This document shows, piece after piece, positions 10,905 to 22,790 of a stretch of 64,000 bases of DNA (position 1 is the stretch's first letter; each line of letters opens with the position of its first letter). The notes beneath the pieces were generated by a model, which did not search any database, was not told the origin of the DNA, and saw only the letters and a program-made list of their open reading frames with translations. This stretch comes from Welwitschia mirabilis (Eukaryota; Gnetophyta; Gnetopsida; Welwitschiales). Location: contig JBOZIK010000001.1 of the NCBI GenBank assembly GCA_051453625.1, positions 106,006,018-106,070,017 on the forward strand, read 5' to 3'. The translations under genes were made by a program, and so were the position numbers.

Positions 10905-11900
10905 AACTAGGTTTTTACATCACATAAAGTAAACAATATCATCTACATAAACTAAAATGAATATTATCTTATCATCTTATACATGTAAAAAGAAGTAGAT
11001 TTTATAATGTAGCTTATATAACCCTTTTTGAGTAAATGATTATGTACTTTGATGTACCAATTTCTTAAAAATGATTATCCATCCATTTATTAAAAAAACC
11101 TAGTGACTGATTTACATATACTTCCTCTTCTAAAATTTCATTTAGAAAGGTTAAAGTAATGTCTACCTAATAAATGATTGGATTAAATTAAACTCCTAAT
11201 GAAAGAAGTAATTTTATGATCTCTATTCTTGAAACATGAGCATAAGTTCCAAAATAAATAATACCTTCTTTAATCATAAATCCTTTTAATCTTAATTTTA
11301 AATTTGTCACTTTATCTTCTAGATTTACCTTCACTTTGTAAACTTTGCCTTTAATTTGAAAATAAGATTCTGAGTATTATTCTTTTTAATTTTCCACATC
11401 TTCTTCTACATTCCTTCTTGTCATTGCTTATTTTGAAGTGCTTCTTTTACTATATTTGGTTCTTGAAGGATACTTAACATTATCATCATTTCTTATAGTG
11501 TTTCTTTCCATTTTGTTACTCTTTTTCCTCAAAGTTTTGATCAAGAATTAAGTGAGGTGAATGATGCTTTAACATGCTACTACTAGTTTGATTTATATAA
11601 TCTTCTTTTCTATTATAACCTTGTTGTAAATAACCCCTAGAATCTTATTCAGTTATTTTAAAACTAAGATTGTCTTCTTTAAATTTAATGTTCTTAAAGT
11701 TACAAACTTTTCAATATTCACATCCATGCATTTTCAATCTAAAGTTGCTTTATCATAGATAGCAAAACCTTATTCTATTGCTTTGTCATAGGGTTTACTT
11801 CTTGTTTGGAATGGTACATGAACCCAACACTTGCTATTAAAAACTCTTATGTGAGATAGATTGGGTTTATGCTGATTATTAATTCTTATAGTATGTTTTC
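10905..11900 (-). pseudogene. Copia D reverse transcriptase, upstream part
   Basis: Near 10935-10965 the - strand reads VYVDDIVYFM, the copia RT catalytic box (YVDD). Rightward come decayed RT words, then a lysine/asparagine-rich linker. The RT resumes on the other side of the LINE near 8400, so the LINE entered just after the catalytic box. Stops and frameshifts are frequent. Confidence 0.75.
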
Positions 11901-12850
11901 CAAGTTTTGCTTTTTAATTAATATACTATTAATATATTTTTCTATGTATATTTCTTTGTTTCATGTGTACCTTGGTGCTTTTAAATAATTTATCATTACT
12001 TTTATCATCTCTAATAAAGTGTTGTTCCTTCTTTCTCCCATAATATTTGCTTTAGGTGTGTATGATGTTTTTCTCTATTGAATAACTCCTCTAAAATAAC
12101 AAAACAACCTAAACTCATTAGAATAAAAATTTATTCCTTTATCTAATTTTATTCTTTTAACTTGTGCATCAAAATAAGTTTTAACATGTGCTTTAAATAC
12201 CTTGAAAAATGAAATTTTTTTGATTTTTCCTTAATTATGTACACCCTATCATATCTACTAAAGTCATCAACTAAAACATAAAATACCTTGCTTTACTTTT
12301 TATTTAATATTATGTGCATTCAATTAGATCCAAATGAATTAAATTCAACTTTGTAGGTGTTCTTCCTTAAACACTTAGATGATAAGTCCTTGTAAGTTTT
12401 TTTTTTGAATTCAAGCTTTACATTGTTGTCCACTTACTTATTCATAGTCTATTATGCCTCTAATTTTTAAACATTTTTTATAAGTAATAGTGATTTACAT
12501 ATCCCAATATAGCATGCATAAGTCTCCTCTTCTTTTTATACCTATAACTAATGTAAAGCTCATCATTAAGGGCTACCATAAGTAGATCCTATTCCTTCCT
12601 TTTGGAACATAAAAAACTATTTACCCCTATTTCATTATGTTAAACATCTCCACTAAGTTCAATATCAAAAACTTTTTGAGTACATTACCCAAATAAAAAA
12701 CAATTACTTGTTAAAATAAGATAATAAAGATTATCTTTAATCTCTCATCTTTTACCATCATTTAAACAAAGTGCAATAGCTCTAATGCCTTCAAGTTTAA
12801 TTTTGTTTTTATCTCTAATGCTAAAATATCCAAAGTATTTTAACTCCAAA
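11900..12850 (-). pseudogene. Copia D integrase remnant
   Basis: On the - strand, near 12130-12300, frames give KARYF..LIDDFSRYD-like and KSKKFHFFKVFKAHVKT, matching the copia integrase core (..YF..FIDD.SRY..VY.LK.KS...F..FK). The position between RT and gag is correct for copia. Each motif is broken by frameshifts. Confidence 0.65.
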
Positions 12851-14040
12851 TGCTTAAAAGGATGTTTATCATTCTAAAGATAATAAGAGAAATTTGAATT
12901 AAGGATCCATTCATAACTACTTCTAAGAGCATATGCACGCATCATGTTGTAATGACCTTTATCAATACCTTGTTAACATGTTTGTGTCTCTTGAATCACT
13001 ACCAGTCCACTTTCTACTAAGTTTGATGTAGATACTTCTTCATAAATTATTGCTTTATTCTTGAGCTATTGCCATATAATCCTTGTTATCTTACTTATAT
13101 TATTAGTTGCTCTTGATGTTAAGTAGCCATACTCCTATGATTTCTTCCAATAATTCCTTTTAAAGTATCCATGCATGTCATAATATTTGCATGCATCTCT
13201 TCTATTTTTGTTGTAGTATGTTTTCTTTCATATGTGTACTTGTCCTCTTTCTTCTTATGGATTTTTTCCTATTTTTGATCAAATCTACCTCAAAAACTTC
13301 TAGAATTTAATGGCTAATCTTGAAAGATGTATTGGTAAGTCCTTCCTCTACCTCTTGCTTTATAACTTCTACCTCCTCTTGTTATAATAAAGGCATTATT
13401 AAATTGATCTTTTATTTTTTCAAATCTCATCTTTATTTTTCAAGGAACTAATAAGGTCTTCTAATAATAGTTATCTAAAAATTTAAACTTCATATTAGCT
13501 ACAACAAAATAATGGTAGTTTTATAAGAGAGTTTTAAGTACCTTCTCCAGTAATGTTCTACTAGAGTTTTATTCTCTAAGATCTATAATCTTATTAAAAA
13601 AATTTAATCTTTTAATAAAATTATTAAGAGAGTTACCATAAAATATTATAAGGTTTTTAAACTTTCTCTATGCTTTCGTGAGTTTAATCTCTTGAACTTT
13701 GATTATTTTCTTAAACTCATTTTCTAGAACATTAGCATATTCCTTTATAGTGTATTTTGTTGTGACCTTCAAAAAAATTATATCATTAAATCTACGTTTA
13801 ATGTTTTCTTGAGTTACTTTATCTTTAGTAGTTCTTTCATCATATGCTTCTTTTGGTTTTTCATTATTAGTGGGTAATCTATAGTACTATTGTTCTAAAA
13901 AGATTCGTAATTTATTCCCATGCTTCATTTATCTCCAAGATTATCTTAACCTTTTTTTCCAAGACTTAAAGTTATTACCTTTAGAAACTAAAATATTTAA
14001 TTCATATAACATCTTTTAGACTTTTTACTTTAATACTAGA
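12850..14040 (-). pseudogene. Copia D gag and protease region
   Basis: This lies between integrase and the 5' LTR on the - strand, where copia gag-protease must be. Individual motifs are weak. Short cysteine/lysine-rich words near 13150-13260 could be the nucleocapsid zinc knuckle. The call rests mainly on position. A sequence just left of the LTR (14025-14040), TCTAGTATTAAAGT on the - strand, resembles a decayed initiator-Met primer binding site (TGGTATCAGAGC). Confidence 0.5.
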
Positions 14041-14703
14041 TGAAGGAATCTAGGCCACAAAATATGTGTAACTAAAACATCATATTTTACTTATCTATGC
14101 TTTAAATGAAAATAGTGAATACAAATGTTTGAAAATGAAAAAATAGAGCATGTATTTTGATAGTAAATGATAAAGTTTTACCGATAGTAAATGATAAAGT
14201 TTTACCTTAAAGGGTACATATTAATTTCGTATTTGAGGGAAAAAGATCACTGAAAAATGTATTTTAGAGCCACTTTTGTTTAAAGAAATAGTTGAAAACT
14301 TGTGAAAATACAAAAAATAAAAAGCTCAAATATTTTTCAAATGATTGGATCTATTGAAAAACTATTTGTTCCATTGTAATACCTGAAAAACACTTTGTCA
14401 AAGTATCAAAATATAAATCTTTTAGTAATAAAAATAAGAAAGTTAGTAGATGAATAAATTTGAAAAAGAGTAGAAGTTACAGATTTAGAAAAAAAGTAGG
14501 ATGATCAACACCAATAATGCTTCTTCTTTATTTCAGATTTAGAATAAAAGTTCATATAATACACTACCATACTATAAATTGAATTCCATTTCTCTCTTCT
14601 TTAAAACTCTAGGTTTTGTAACTTTTAAAACAAAAACCAGCTAAAACAGATATAGTAATTGAAACATAAAAAATAAAAACTTGTAAGTTAGTCAAAATTA
14701 ACA
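14041..14703 (-). repeat. 5' LTR of copia element D
   Basis: Partner of 6910-7545. Both start TGAAGGAA(G/T)CTAGGCCA on the + strand and end in ...TTAACA / CTAACA. It is about 663 bp. It holds an exact 24-bp tandem duplication that the partner LTR lacks. Confidence 0.85.
14159..14206. repeat. Exact 24-bp tandem duplication
   Basis: GATAGTAAATGATAAAGTTT plus four bases occurs twice back to back with no mismatch. It is found only in the right LTR of element D, so it arose after insertion. Confidence 0.95.
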
Positions 14704-15485
14704 ATAATGTTGTAAAAATGAGTAATTTATGTTAAAATTAATCATTGAGGGGGAGCAATATTATGCTAACCTTGGGAATGTTGTTAGTTATTAATATAAG
14801 AAGATCTTATATCAATATTCTAATTTTAGTTACAATTTCCTATTATTATATTAAATCTCTATTTTATATAAATTTTCATCCTTAGTTTTATTAAATGGCT
14901 TCAAGCTCAAACTTTTCTTCTCCTTCATCTTTCTTTTGTAATCCTTGGAACATACCACTATAACCATCTTTTGTTGTACCTTAAGTTTCTTGTTTTGTAT
15001 CTTATAGTTATTTCTCAAACATATCCATCATAACTTGTTAACCAAAGATTGCCATTTTTTACTTCTAATTTGTGGTTAGATCCATTTTAATCTTCTTTCT
15101 CATCTTAGTAATGATGCTATACTAGCTAATATTTTTAAGTCTTCATGCTACCAAAAGACTGATTCTTTCATGTTAAAATTCTCTTCTACACTTTAGAATA
15201 CTGATCTAAATAATAATTAGTTCTACAAACATGACATAGTTTTTAGGATGTGTGATCCTCACTAATGTGGTAATTATGTAACTTATCCATTTTCACCTTA
15301 TCCATCTATATTCTCCATTCAAGTATTTCTACATTTTGACACTATGAAATAATTTTTCCTGTCTACTTCTTGTTAGTTATCTTCTCCATTATTTGCTATT
15401 CCTCTCTCCATAACATCCTTATTATTTATGACTATTACATCTACTCTTATGAATTTTTCTTAGTCTTCTCCTTCATCTATTAAAA
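14704..15485 (+). other. Unassigned segment, copia-leader-like
   Basis: A purine run GAGGGGGAG at 14747, a TATA-like TATTTTATATAAA near 14860 and an ATG frame near 14895 (MASSSNFSSPSSFF, the serine-rich style of copia gag starts) suggest an LTR end and gag start of another + strand copia element. No second LTR copy or clear zinc knuckle was found. It lies between copia D and copia F and may be the disrupted target of one of them. Confidence 0.3.
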
Positions 15486-15722
15486 GCTCACATCTTACTT
15501 TTAAGTGTTATAGTTATTTAAATAGTTACTTATACTTTATTCAGCAAAACATTAAAAAATATAATTTATGAATGTTATTAAGAAGTTAACTTCTTGTTAA
15601 GACGTTAATAAGAAAATCTTGGGAGATGGTTACAACTTGATTATAATGTTTTTTTTACTTTCATTAACTTTCCCATAACTTCTACAAAATATTTAACTGA
15701 TGTAAATGTCAATAAAATGCCA
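15486..15722 (-). repeat. 3' LTR of copia F
   Basis: On the - strand it starts TGTGGCATTTTATTGACA after a purine tract AAAGGGAGA. GAAAATCTTGGGAGATGGTT here matches GAAAATCTTTGGAGATGGTT in 33255-33490, with shared flanking words. It is about 240 bp; the left end is approximate. Confidence 0.65.
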
Positions 15723-17286
15723 CAATAGTCTCCCTTTAATACTTAGCTAAAATCACACAACAAATAAGAAAAAAGTTTCTAGAATAGTTCTAATATTTCT
15801 CTCCCATGACTTGCATGTCTTTTTACCATTAAAATTTCATTTAATGTGTAAATTTAAAACCATCATTAATTTTAATAAATTATGGAAAGATTATATATGA
15901 ACAATCTTGGTAAACATGTCTACCAATTCATTATTAGGTAACAAACAAATATGAGATTCTTCAACATTGTATCTTTAATAAAATAATATCTTAAATCAAA
16001 TTTTTTAATTAATTAATACCAAATAGGATTATAGGGAATAGCGATAACACTTTTATTATCACAATAAGTGAAATAGAATTTGAGATAGAAAACTAAAGAT
16101 AATTTAATACTTTAATAATACACATTACCCATTCAATTGCATAATCCATGACAACATGCTCTACTTCTATAATAGATTAAATGAATAAATGTTGTTTCTT
16201 TAAATTCCATAAAATCAAATAGTCTCTAAGCATAATATCATAAGAACTAGTACTCTTTAAGGTATTACAAAAACCTTCACAATTAGCATTAGAAAACACA
16301 TAAAGTTTGGGATTTTCATAATGCCCATAAATGAATTTTATGCTATAGTTTCTATTAGATACTTAAGAATATATTTCATTAGTTCCAATGTGCTTAAGTT
16401 GAATGAGATGAAAATCTAGTAAGAATTCTAATTAAAAACTAAATGTTAGGCCTTGTAATAATTAGATAAAGTAGAAATCCAATTGCTAAACTATACGTGG
16501 TTTCATTAAAAAGGGGTTAGTATCAAAAACACTTAGCTTTAAATTAGGTTGCATTGGTATGTGGTTAGGTTTACATTAATTAAACCTAAATCACTTCACT
16601 AATTTAGTAGCATACTTCATGTATGAGATAGAAATAAAATTATTAACATGAGATACTTCAAAGGCTAAAAGTAATTTAGCTTATAAAGATTAGTCACATT
16701 AAATTCTTTATTCATGTTATTTATAAAATTATGTATCAAAGGCATGCTATTACTAGTAAAAATTGTATCATTCACATAAAATAAAATTATACCATTCATG
16801 TTATTTTAGAAGTCTAAACTTTGAAAATACTCATTCAATCTTGTAAACTAAGGATGGAAGACCTATTTCAAACCATCCAATTCCTTTCTTAACATGTAAA
16901 CATGATTCTTCATATCTTATTCCATACATCTTTTAAGTTGAAGAACATTTTCATGTAACTAGTCATTAAGAAAGATAGATTTCATATTCATTTGGTAAAT
17001 ATACTATATGCATTAAGCTATCATAGTAATAAAATCTTCATAGTTTTAATTCTTACTACTAGAGAAAATGTTTTAATGTAAAAAATACTTTTAACTCATG
17101 CATATCCTTTTATAAAAATCCTTTCTTTTTATTTATTTAAGAATTTATATGCATTTGTCTTAATTTTAAATATTCATTTTGATCAAATTTTTTTTTATCA
17201 TTTAGAAGTAGACATAAGCTTAAAATTCTCCTCCCTTTTTTCCCCTCTTTTTTTTCCATATTTTTTTCTATTTGTCTTAACTTTAT
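15723..17286 (-). pseudogene. Copia F reverse transcriptase and RNase H start
   Basis: The - strand, from 17050 leftward, reads HENVLQLKRCME (ENVF..QP.G), VYMLRKELDGLK (VCKLRKALYGLKQ), the catalytic box FYVND (normally YVDD; the first Asp is now Asn), then NNMNKEFNVTNLYKLNYFLG (F.M.DLG.L.YFLG), KLVKRF, PNHIPMQPNLKLS (.TPM.....L), GFLLYLIITRPNI (SLLYLT.TRPDI) and LTRFSSHSTQAHWN-like words. This is a clear, ordered copia RT. RNase H, further left, is weak. The right end is cut by the 5' LTR of element B. Confidence 0.85.
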
Positions 17287-17288
17287 GT

Positions 17289-18549
17289 CGTGCTGCTAAC
17301 TTGTATGTATTTGCTAGTATATTTTGAGTAGTTTTGCAAGACATGAGATAGGTTTACGGTAAATTTTGACAATGATGAAGAGCTAAGATGAATAACCAAA
17401 AAAGATTCAATCTTCATTACATTTTATAGCATTTGAGCTAATTTATAATATTTCCTATTTAAAGTAAAAATCCTATAAATAATAAGGATAATGCAATACA
17501 TGAAGAACTACAAAAAGGCTATCATCCACTTCATTATCTAGACAACTATATAGATGATAGAAGACTTAAGAAAAAGAGGAAGCTGACTAGAACCAATATG
17601 GTAGCTAATGTGGAATTGGTATGAGATGGCATTGTCTCTTATATCATCTAGATGATTAGCAGGACAATACCAAAAATAGACACTTCACTAAACTTCACCA
17701 AATTCTGGCCATTTGTCTTACATTTTTTTAAGTATTGTTAGAGTTATTCCCATGACTGTTAGTCTTGTTTGTTTGTAGAGTCTATTTTATTAATAAATAT
17801 CAGCTCCATCCTCAACTCCATTTTGTCTTTGTTTAGATCAAAACTTCTCAAGACAAGGGATCAAAAGATGAGATATCCATCCATTATTATTGCAAAGAGA
17901 TGTCTTCCTTAGTATTAGATTATGCATCTTTCATTGAGGTGATACAACTTTTTAATATGAATGTTGATTTAAGTCTAATTCAAAAATTTATTTTATTTAC
18001 ATATCTTTATTTTGTGCATGTACTTTAGGGTTTATATTACTTCTGATTCTATGATAGCTTCTTTAGTAATATAGATGATAAGGGAAACTTTTGTTAAGGT
18101 TGACATTATTAGTTCAGGTGCATTATATTTCATTTTCTAGATTAACTTTGCATAGTTTTTCATATTTTGTTTGACATACCTAATAGCTTAGGTTGATCTC
18201 GATCTAGTAACGGCATTTCCTAATTAATCTAGATTATATAAAGTCGATCTCTATGACAAGTTTATTTGGTAATTAGACAAAAGTTTCACTTAGTTTATAA
18301 TTGTATTTCATTTGCATAACTGTGTTTACATTATTATTTCTACATTATTATTTATTTTTACTCTAAGGATATGAAGTGTTTCATTATTAAAATCAATCAT
18401 CTTTCTTCTCACTTATGCCTTCAATGGAAATACGACATTTAGGTCACTTCCATATATATTAGTGTATTGTGTTCTATAAAATCTATATTTATTCGTAAAT
18501 AACAGGATCTACTTAAGAACTAACATTTATACAAATACACATCACAACA
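17289..18549 (+). repeat. 5' LTR of element B
   Basis: It aligns with 29280-30528 throughout: for example AACTTGTATGTATTTG is identical at both starts, and GGATCTACTTAAGAAC is identical near both ends. A TATA-like TAATAAATAT lies at 17791. Its first two bases are CG where the partner has TG. It contains TCATCTAGATGA-type palindromes. Confidence 0.9.
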
Positions 18550-18551
18550 TC

Positions 18552-18573
18552 TTAGCATTATTATTAAGGAAGG
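18552..18573 (+). promoter_or_regulatory. Decayed tRNA-Asp-type primer binding site of element B
   Basis: Directly after the 5' LTR, TAGCATTATTATTAAGGA lines up with TGGCGCCGTTGCCGGGGA, the primer binding site typical of Athila/Tat-type elements. Over 22 aligned bases the 10 differences are all G-to-A or C-to-T, with no transversion. It would have bound the 3' end of the primer tRNA to start minus-strand synthesis. Confidence 0.75.
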
Positions 18574-19060
18574 CTATTAAAATTTTGAGGATTTTCATTA
18601 CTTAGGTAAGTGTTTGGATTTTAGTTTAGGTATTTACCAATAGTAGCGCTATGTTTTTACAATAAAAGCATAGCTTTTCTTTTTCAGTTTTCATTTTACA
18701 TTTTGAAATAAATGCCCTATTATCTTCTTCATTATCTAGAGGATTCATAATGATGATGGCCTTTATGCCTTAATTTTTTTGTTTTGTTAAGAATTAGGGT
18801 TTTTCTATCATTCCCTTAGTCATCCAGATGACTTAGATGGATGATAGTCTATTTTTAGTGTATGTTATTTTGAGATTCTATTTTTCTGTGTTTTTTATTT
18901 TTGAGCTTTTTATGTATTCTATCATTTAGACATATTATTCAGATGACCACAGAGATAATGCACACTAAAATGAAATTGAACATGCAGGGATATGATAAAT
19001 TTTGGTAAGAAAGCAAAATATCAAAATGATCGGTTCTCCATTAAAGAAAACATCAAAGAA
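18574..19060 (+). other. Element B leader (5' UTR)
   Basis: Untranslated leader between primer binding site and gag. It has no ORF. It holds several TCATC(T/C)AGATGA-like motifs (near 18735, 18823, 18930) similar to those in the LTR. Confidence 0.6.
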
Positions 19061-20935
19061 GATTTGATCGACTATGAACTTAACCTAGGTACGCACATGA
19101 TAAGTACACAAAATATTTCAAACTTTAGCAAGAAGAAATTTCTGCCTTTATCATTTTAGAATCTAATTTTTTAAAAGAAAATTTTTCAAAAGATAGTTTA
19201 GAAGATAATTTGAAAGAAAATCATTTTATTAATATGTTGAGTTCATCATAAAAATAAAAGCCAATTGCTTTATCTAATCCCCCTAATGTTATTGAAATCG
19301 CTATGAGTATGTCCATAAATCCTAATGCTAATGTCATGTTTAGAGAACTTATAGCAAATAAGAAATGTGAAATCCAAACCGCTTTTGACCTACCTTCTAG
19401 TGATGATGTCAAATTAATAAATTTAACCACCTACTCTATTTTTAATAGAGAAAATATTGAAGATCCCTTATAACATATAGCTAACATCGAATAAGTAGTA
19501 CTTAATTTTGGAAATGGTAAAAAACAAATTAGTGTTCATACTTATGTGGTTATTTTTTTCATCACTTAAAAAAGAAAAAGCTAAACTATGAATAAGAACT
19601 ATTTTACATAAGAGTTTAAAAACATGGAATCATGTTCAAGAAGAATTTATAAAGAGATTTATGAGTAAAACAACTATAACAAAAAGAAATAAATAAGTAA
19701 CTAACTTCCAACAATAACCTAATTAAGATTATGCCTCCACCTATAAGTGATTTTCTATTACCTTATATTCTAATTCTATATATGCTTTTTCTTCGTAAGA
19801 ATTAGTAGATTACTTTTATAGTGGGCTTACTAGCCAAACAAAGCAACTTGTTGATTTTTCATATGAAGGAAATTTAATAAATATCACATTATAGAATGAA
19901 TGAAAAATATTGGAAGAATTAGTGGAAGTAAACTAGACATGGCATCAACACTCATCTAGTGAAAATCATATAATAGGCCAAATTATAAAAGACCTTAAAG
20001 AGGTTCAGCAAGAAAAGAAGAAAGTAAAAATAGAGAAATAACCAACTAATGTTATTAAGGTTTTTACTACAACATTAGAGAAATACACATAAATGATCTT
20101 AGATATGAAGGTGATAATAGAAAAGAGTGTGGGTGTAGTTATAAATTATGATTTATGTGAAGATAACTATCATGTGATAAATGATTATCCTCTACTTCCA
20201 ACCTATAAAGAAAAGATTTATGAAGAGATATGTACATTTAATCAAAGGTCTTCAAACTTTAGAAATCAAAACCAAAACTAGAATAAAACTCAAAACTAAA
20301 ATCAAAACTAATTTCAACCTAAGATGAATGGATAACTATATTTTCAATCTTTTAAAAACAAACTTAAGAAATTTCAAGGAAATCATCCTAATTTCCAACC
20401 ATTTGAAAATAGATTTGAGAATGCAGACTTTTAACCAAATAACTCTAATTGTCAAGTAAGTATATCGAATTCATAAAATCAAAATGATCCACTTAGAAAT
20501 TCCATTAATGAATTAAGGAAGTATCAAGAGAAAATAAATCTAAACATTTAAAATCTTATTAATATTCTATAATAAACTATGCTTACTAATCAAAAACCAT
20601 AAGGTTTACTTGCAATACAACCATTACCAAACTTTAATAAAGTTAAGAAAGATTGTAAAGTTGTGATAAGAACTAGAAGTGATATAACACCTCATATTCA
20701 AGGAGCTTTAACATCATAAAATGATAAAAATGATGAGGAAGAAGATGATATTAAAATTTTAAAAAATCATTCTCTCCCTTTTCCTTTAAATGATGAAAAT
20801 AAAAATTCTTCTCAAGAAAAAGGTAAGAAGCGTTCTACCTCTTGACTTGATAGATTGGATACTAATCCTACACTTTATAAACATCTTAAAGCCTTAATAC
20901 AAAATGTAAGCATAAATTAACCATTTTAGAAACTT
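19061..20935 (+). pseudogene. Element B gag
   Basis: Gag would form the virus-like particle in the cytoplasm. Near 19565 the frame reads LKKEKAKL*IRTI, then FKNMESCSRR/TWNHVQEEFIKRFMS, matching the Athila/Tat pattern LKDKAK.WL.SL......TW......F..KFF; the stop is TGA in place of Trp. Then YFYSGLTSQTKQLVDFSYEG near 19815 corresponds to FY.GL...T...VD...GG. Near 20150 YDLCEDNYHVINDYP is the decayed zinc knuckle (C..C...H....C) with later Cys lost. An N/Q-rich stretch follows, then GLLAIQPLPNF...VVIRTRSD (family: LPS.....P.....AI.LRSGK) near 20600-20690. Stops and frameshifts are frequent. Confidence 0.85.
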
Positions 20936-21500
20936 TTGTAAAAAAAATCCTAAATATTATAATTTGTGAAATGATTTGATTAGGAGAAAACAGAAATGAG
21001 CTATACCTAGTAAATTCTTCCTAGCCAAATATATAACTTAGTCTTACAAAAATGTGCAAATTTTAAGGATATAATGTTATCTTAGAAGGGAACAAAAGAA
21101 TAAAAAAAGCCTTGATTGATACAGAAGAAAGTGTTAATATTATGTCTTTTACACATTTGTCAATAACTTATGTTGGAAAGTAGAATTGAGCCTACAAGGA
21201 TTGTCTTAGAATTAGTAGATATATCAGTGGAGAAACCTTTAAATGTGATTAAAGAATTAGTGATTTAAATAGAAGAAGCATTCTATCCTATAAATGTGAT
21301 TATGATTGAAGTTAAACATAATTATGTTATCCATTACTTCTAGGTGGAGCTTTTTATGCAATAGCCCATATATTATTAATACCAGAATTAGAATAATGAA
21401 ATATCACTTAAGAAATAAGAAGTTTACTATTAGAGAGTCTAATGCTACTAAAAAGGAGTTAGGTGATGAATTAAATGTTGAAGAATAGATTAAACCTAGT
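20936..21500 (+). pseudogene. Element B aspartic protease
   Basis: Near 21108 the frame reads ALIDTEESVNIMSF, the retrotransposon protease active-site box ALIDTGASVNIMP; here GA has become EE, which would abolish activity. Downstream, near 21300, frameshifted words for VIEVKHNYVMLLG and AFYAIAHILLIPE correspond to the flap-side LGRPF..TA...I pattern. It would cleave the Gag-Pol polyprotein. Position between gag and RT is as expected. Confidence 0.8.
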
Positions 21501-21835
21501 TTATTTATACAACATCATCCACTTAAAAAAAGATAATCAATGCTTCATGAGCCAACTTTATTTGATGGTCCACCTAAAGTAGGCAACTTGAAAGCTTTTA
21601 ATGATGATCAACTTAATTATGAGCATTTAGAACTACCTATTTTGATTGAAAGAGTAATAAAACTGCAAATATTAATTGTGTAAAAATCTAAGCCTTAATC
21701 AAAACTAAGATTTCTTATTTTGAGGGAGGTTGTCCACTACTACCACCTAGACAGCAGTCTGAGATGACAGTCAATTTTGATGAAAATTTAATAGAAAATA
21801 AAAATTTGATTTTAAATATAAGTACTTTATCTAGT
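21501..21835 (+). pseudogene. Element B protease-RT linker
   Basis: A readable but domain-free stretch (HEPTLFDGPPKVGNLKAFND near 21545) rich in charged residues, as found between protease and RT in this family. No function can be assigned. Confidence 0.5.
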
Positions 21836-22790
21836 GAACTAAAATATATCTTCTTGTGTAATGATTAGAATAAATCTTTGATAATAAACAAGAATCTTTC
21901 CCCTCAATATGAGTCAATTTTAATCTCACTTTTGAAATCTAAGATTAATCTGTTTGCTTACTTTCACAAAGATTTAATAGCCATTCCTACCTCTATTATT
22001 CAACATAAAATATACCTTAAGGATAATGAAAAACCTATTAGGTTACCCTAACATAGACTAAATCCAGCCCTTAAGCAAGTTGTAAAAGATGAAATCATTA
22101 AATTAATGGATGCTAGAGTTCTTTATTCTATAGCTAATAGTGAATGGGTTAGCCCTTTGATGGTAGTGCCTAAGAAAGATGGGAAATGAAGGATTTGTAT
22201 TTATTTTAGGAAATTAAATGAGGTAACTAAGAAATACAATTTTTCTTTACCTTTTCTTGATCAGATACTTGATAAAATCCAAGGACATGATTTTTATTAT
22301 TTTTTTGGATGGTATAGTAGTTATAATTAGGTTTGTATTGCTAGTGAGAATTAGGATAAAACTATTTTACTTTATCTTTTTAAACCTTTGCTTGTAGACA
22401 TAGGTTTTTTGGACTTTATAACGCTCTTGGTACTTTTTAATACGCAATTATGGGTATTTTTTCTAATATGTTAGAGGATCTGATAGAAATTTTTATTTAT
22501 GACTTCTTAATCTATGGTGAAAGCTTTGAATAAATCTTACAAAGGTTATAGAAAGTCCTTGATAGATGCATTACTAGTGGCCTAAATTTAAGTTGAAAGA
22601 AAAGTTTCTTTTTAGTTGATAGTGTAATTATCTTAGGTTACCACATTTCTAATAAAGAAATTAGGATGGACCATGAAGGGGTTAGTATCACTAAAAATCT
22701 TAATCCTCCAACCAATGTAAATCAAGTTCTATACTTTCTTGGTTATTGTGATTTTTATCATTGATTTGTTCAAGATTATGGAAAAAATTT
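21836..22790 (+). pseudogene. Element B reverse transcriptase
   Basis: Ordered RT blocks on the + strand: LSSELKYIFL near 21830 (LP..LKYAFL), LISLLKSKINLFAYFHKDL, RLNPALKQVVKDEIIKLMDA near 22056 (RRLNP....VVK.E..KLL.AG), WVSPLMVVPKKDGK near 22145, CIYFRKLNEVTKKYNFSLPF (CVDYR.LN..T.KD.FPLPF), and FIYDFLIYGES near 22480, the catalytic box (family F.DDF.V.G) with its first Asp changed to Tyr. It would copy element RNA to DNA. It is one of the best preserved domains of the element but has several stops, many at Trp or Gln codons. Confidence 0.9.

Larger units (their letters stand above)
6910..14703 (-). mobile_element. Element D: Ty1/copia retrotransposon with both LTRs, split by a LINE
   Basis: Two related LTRs (6910-7545 and 14041-14703) flank a copia polyprotein read right to left: gag, integrase, RT, then RNase H. 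A LINE at 8407-10904 splits the RT. The 5 bases outside the LTRs are CTAAT (left) and ATAAT (right), a 4 of 5 match that fits a decayed target-site duplication. The order gag-protease-IN-RT-RH is the copia hallmark. Confidence 0.85.
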
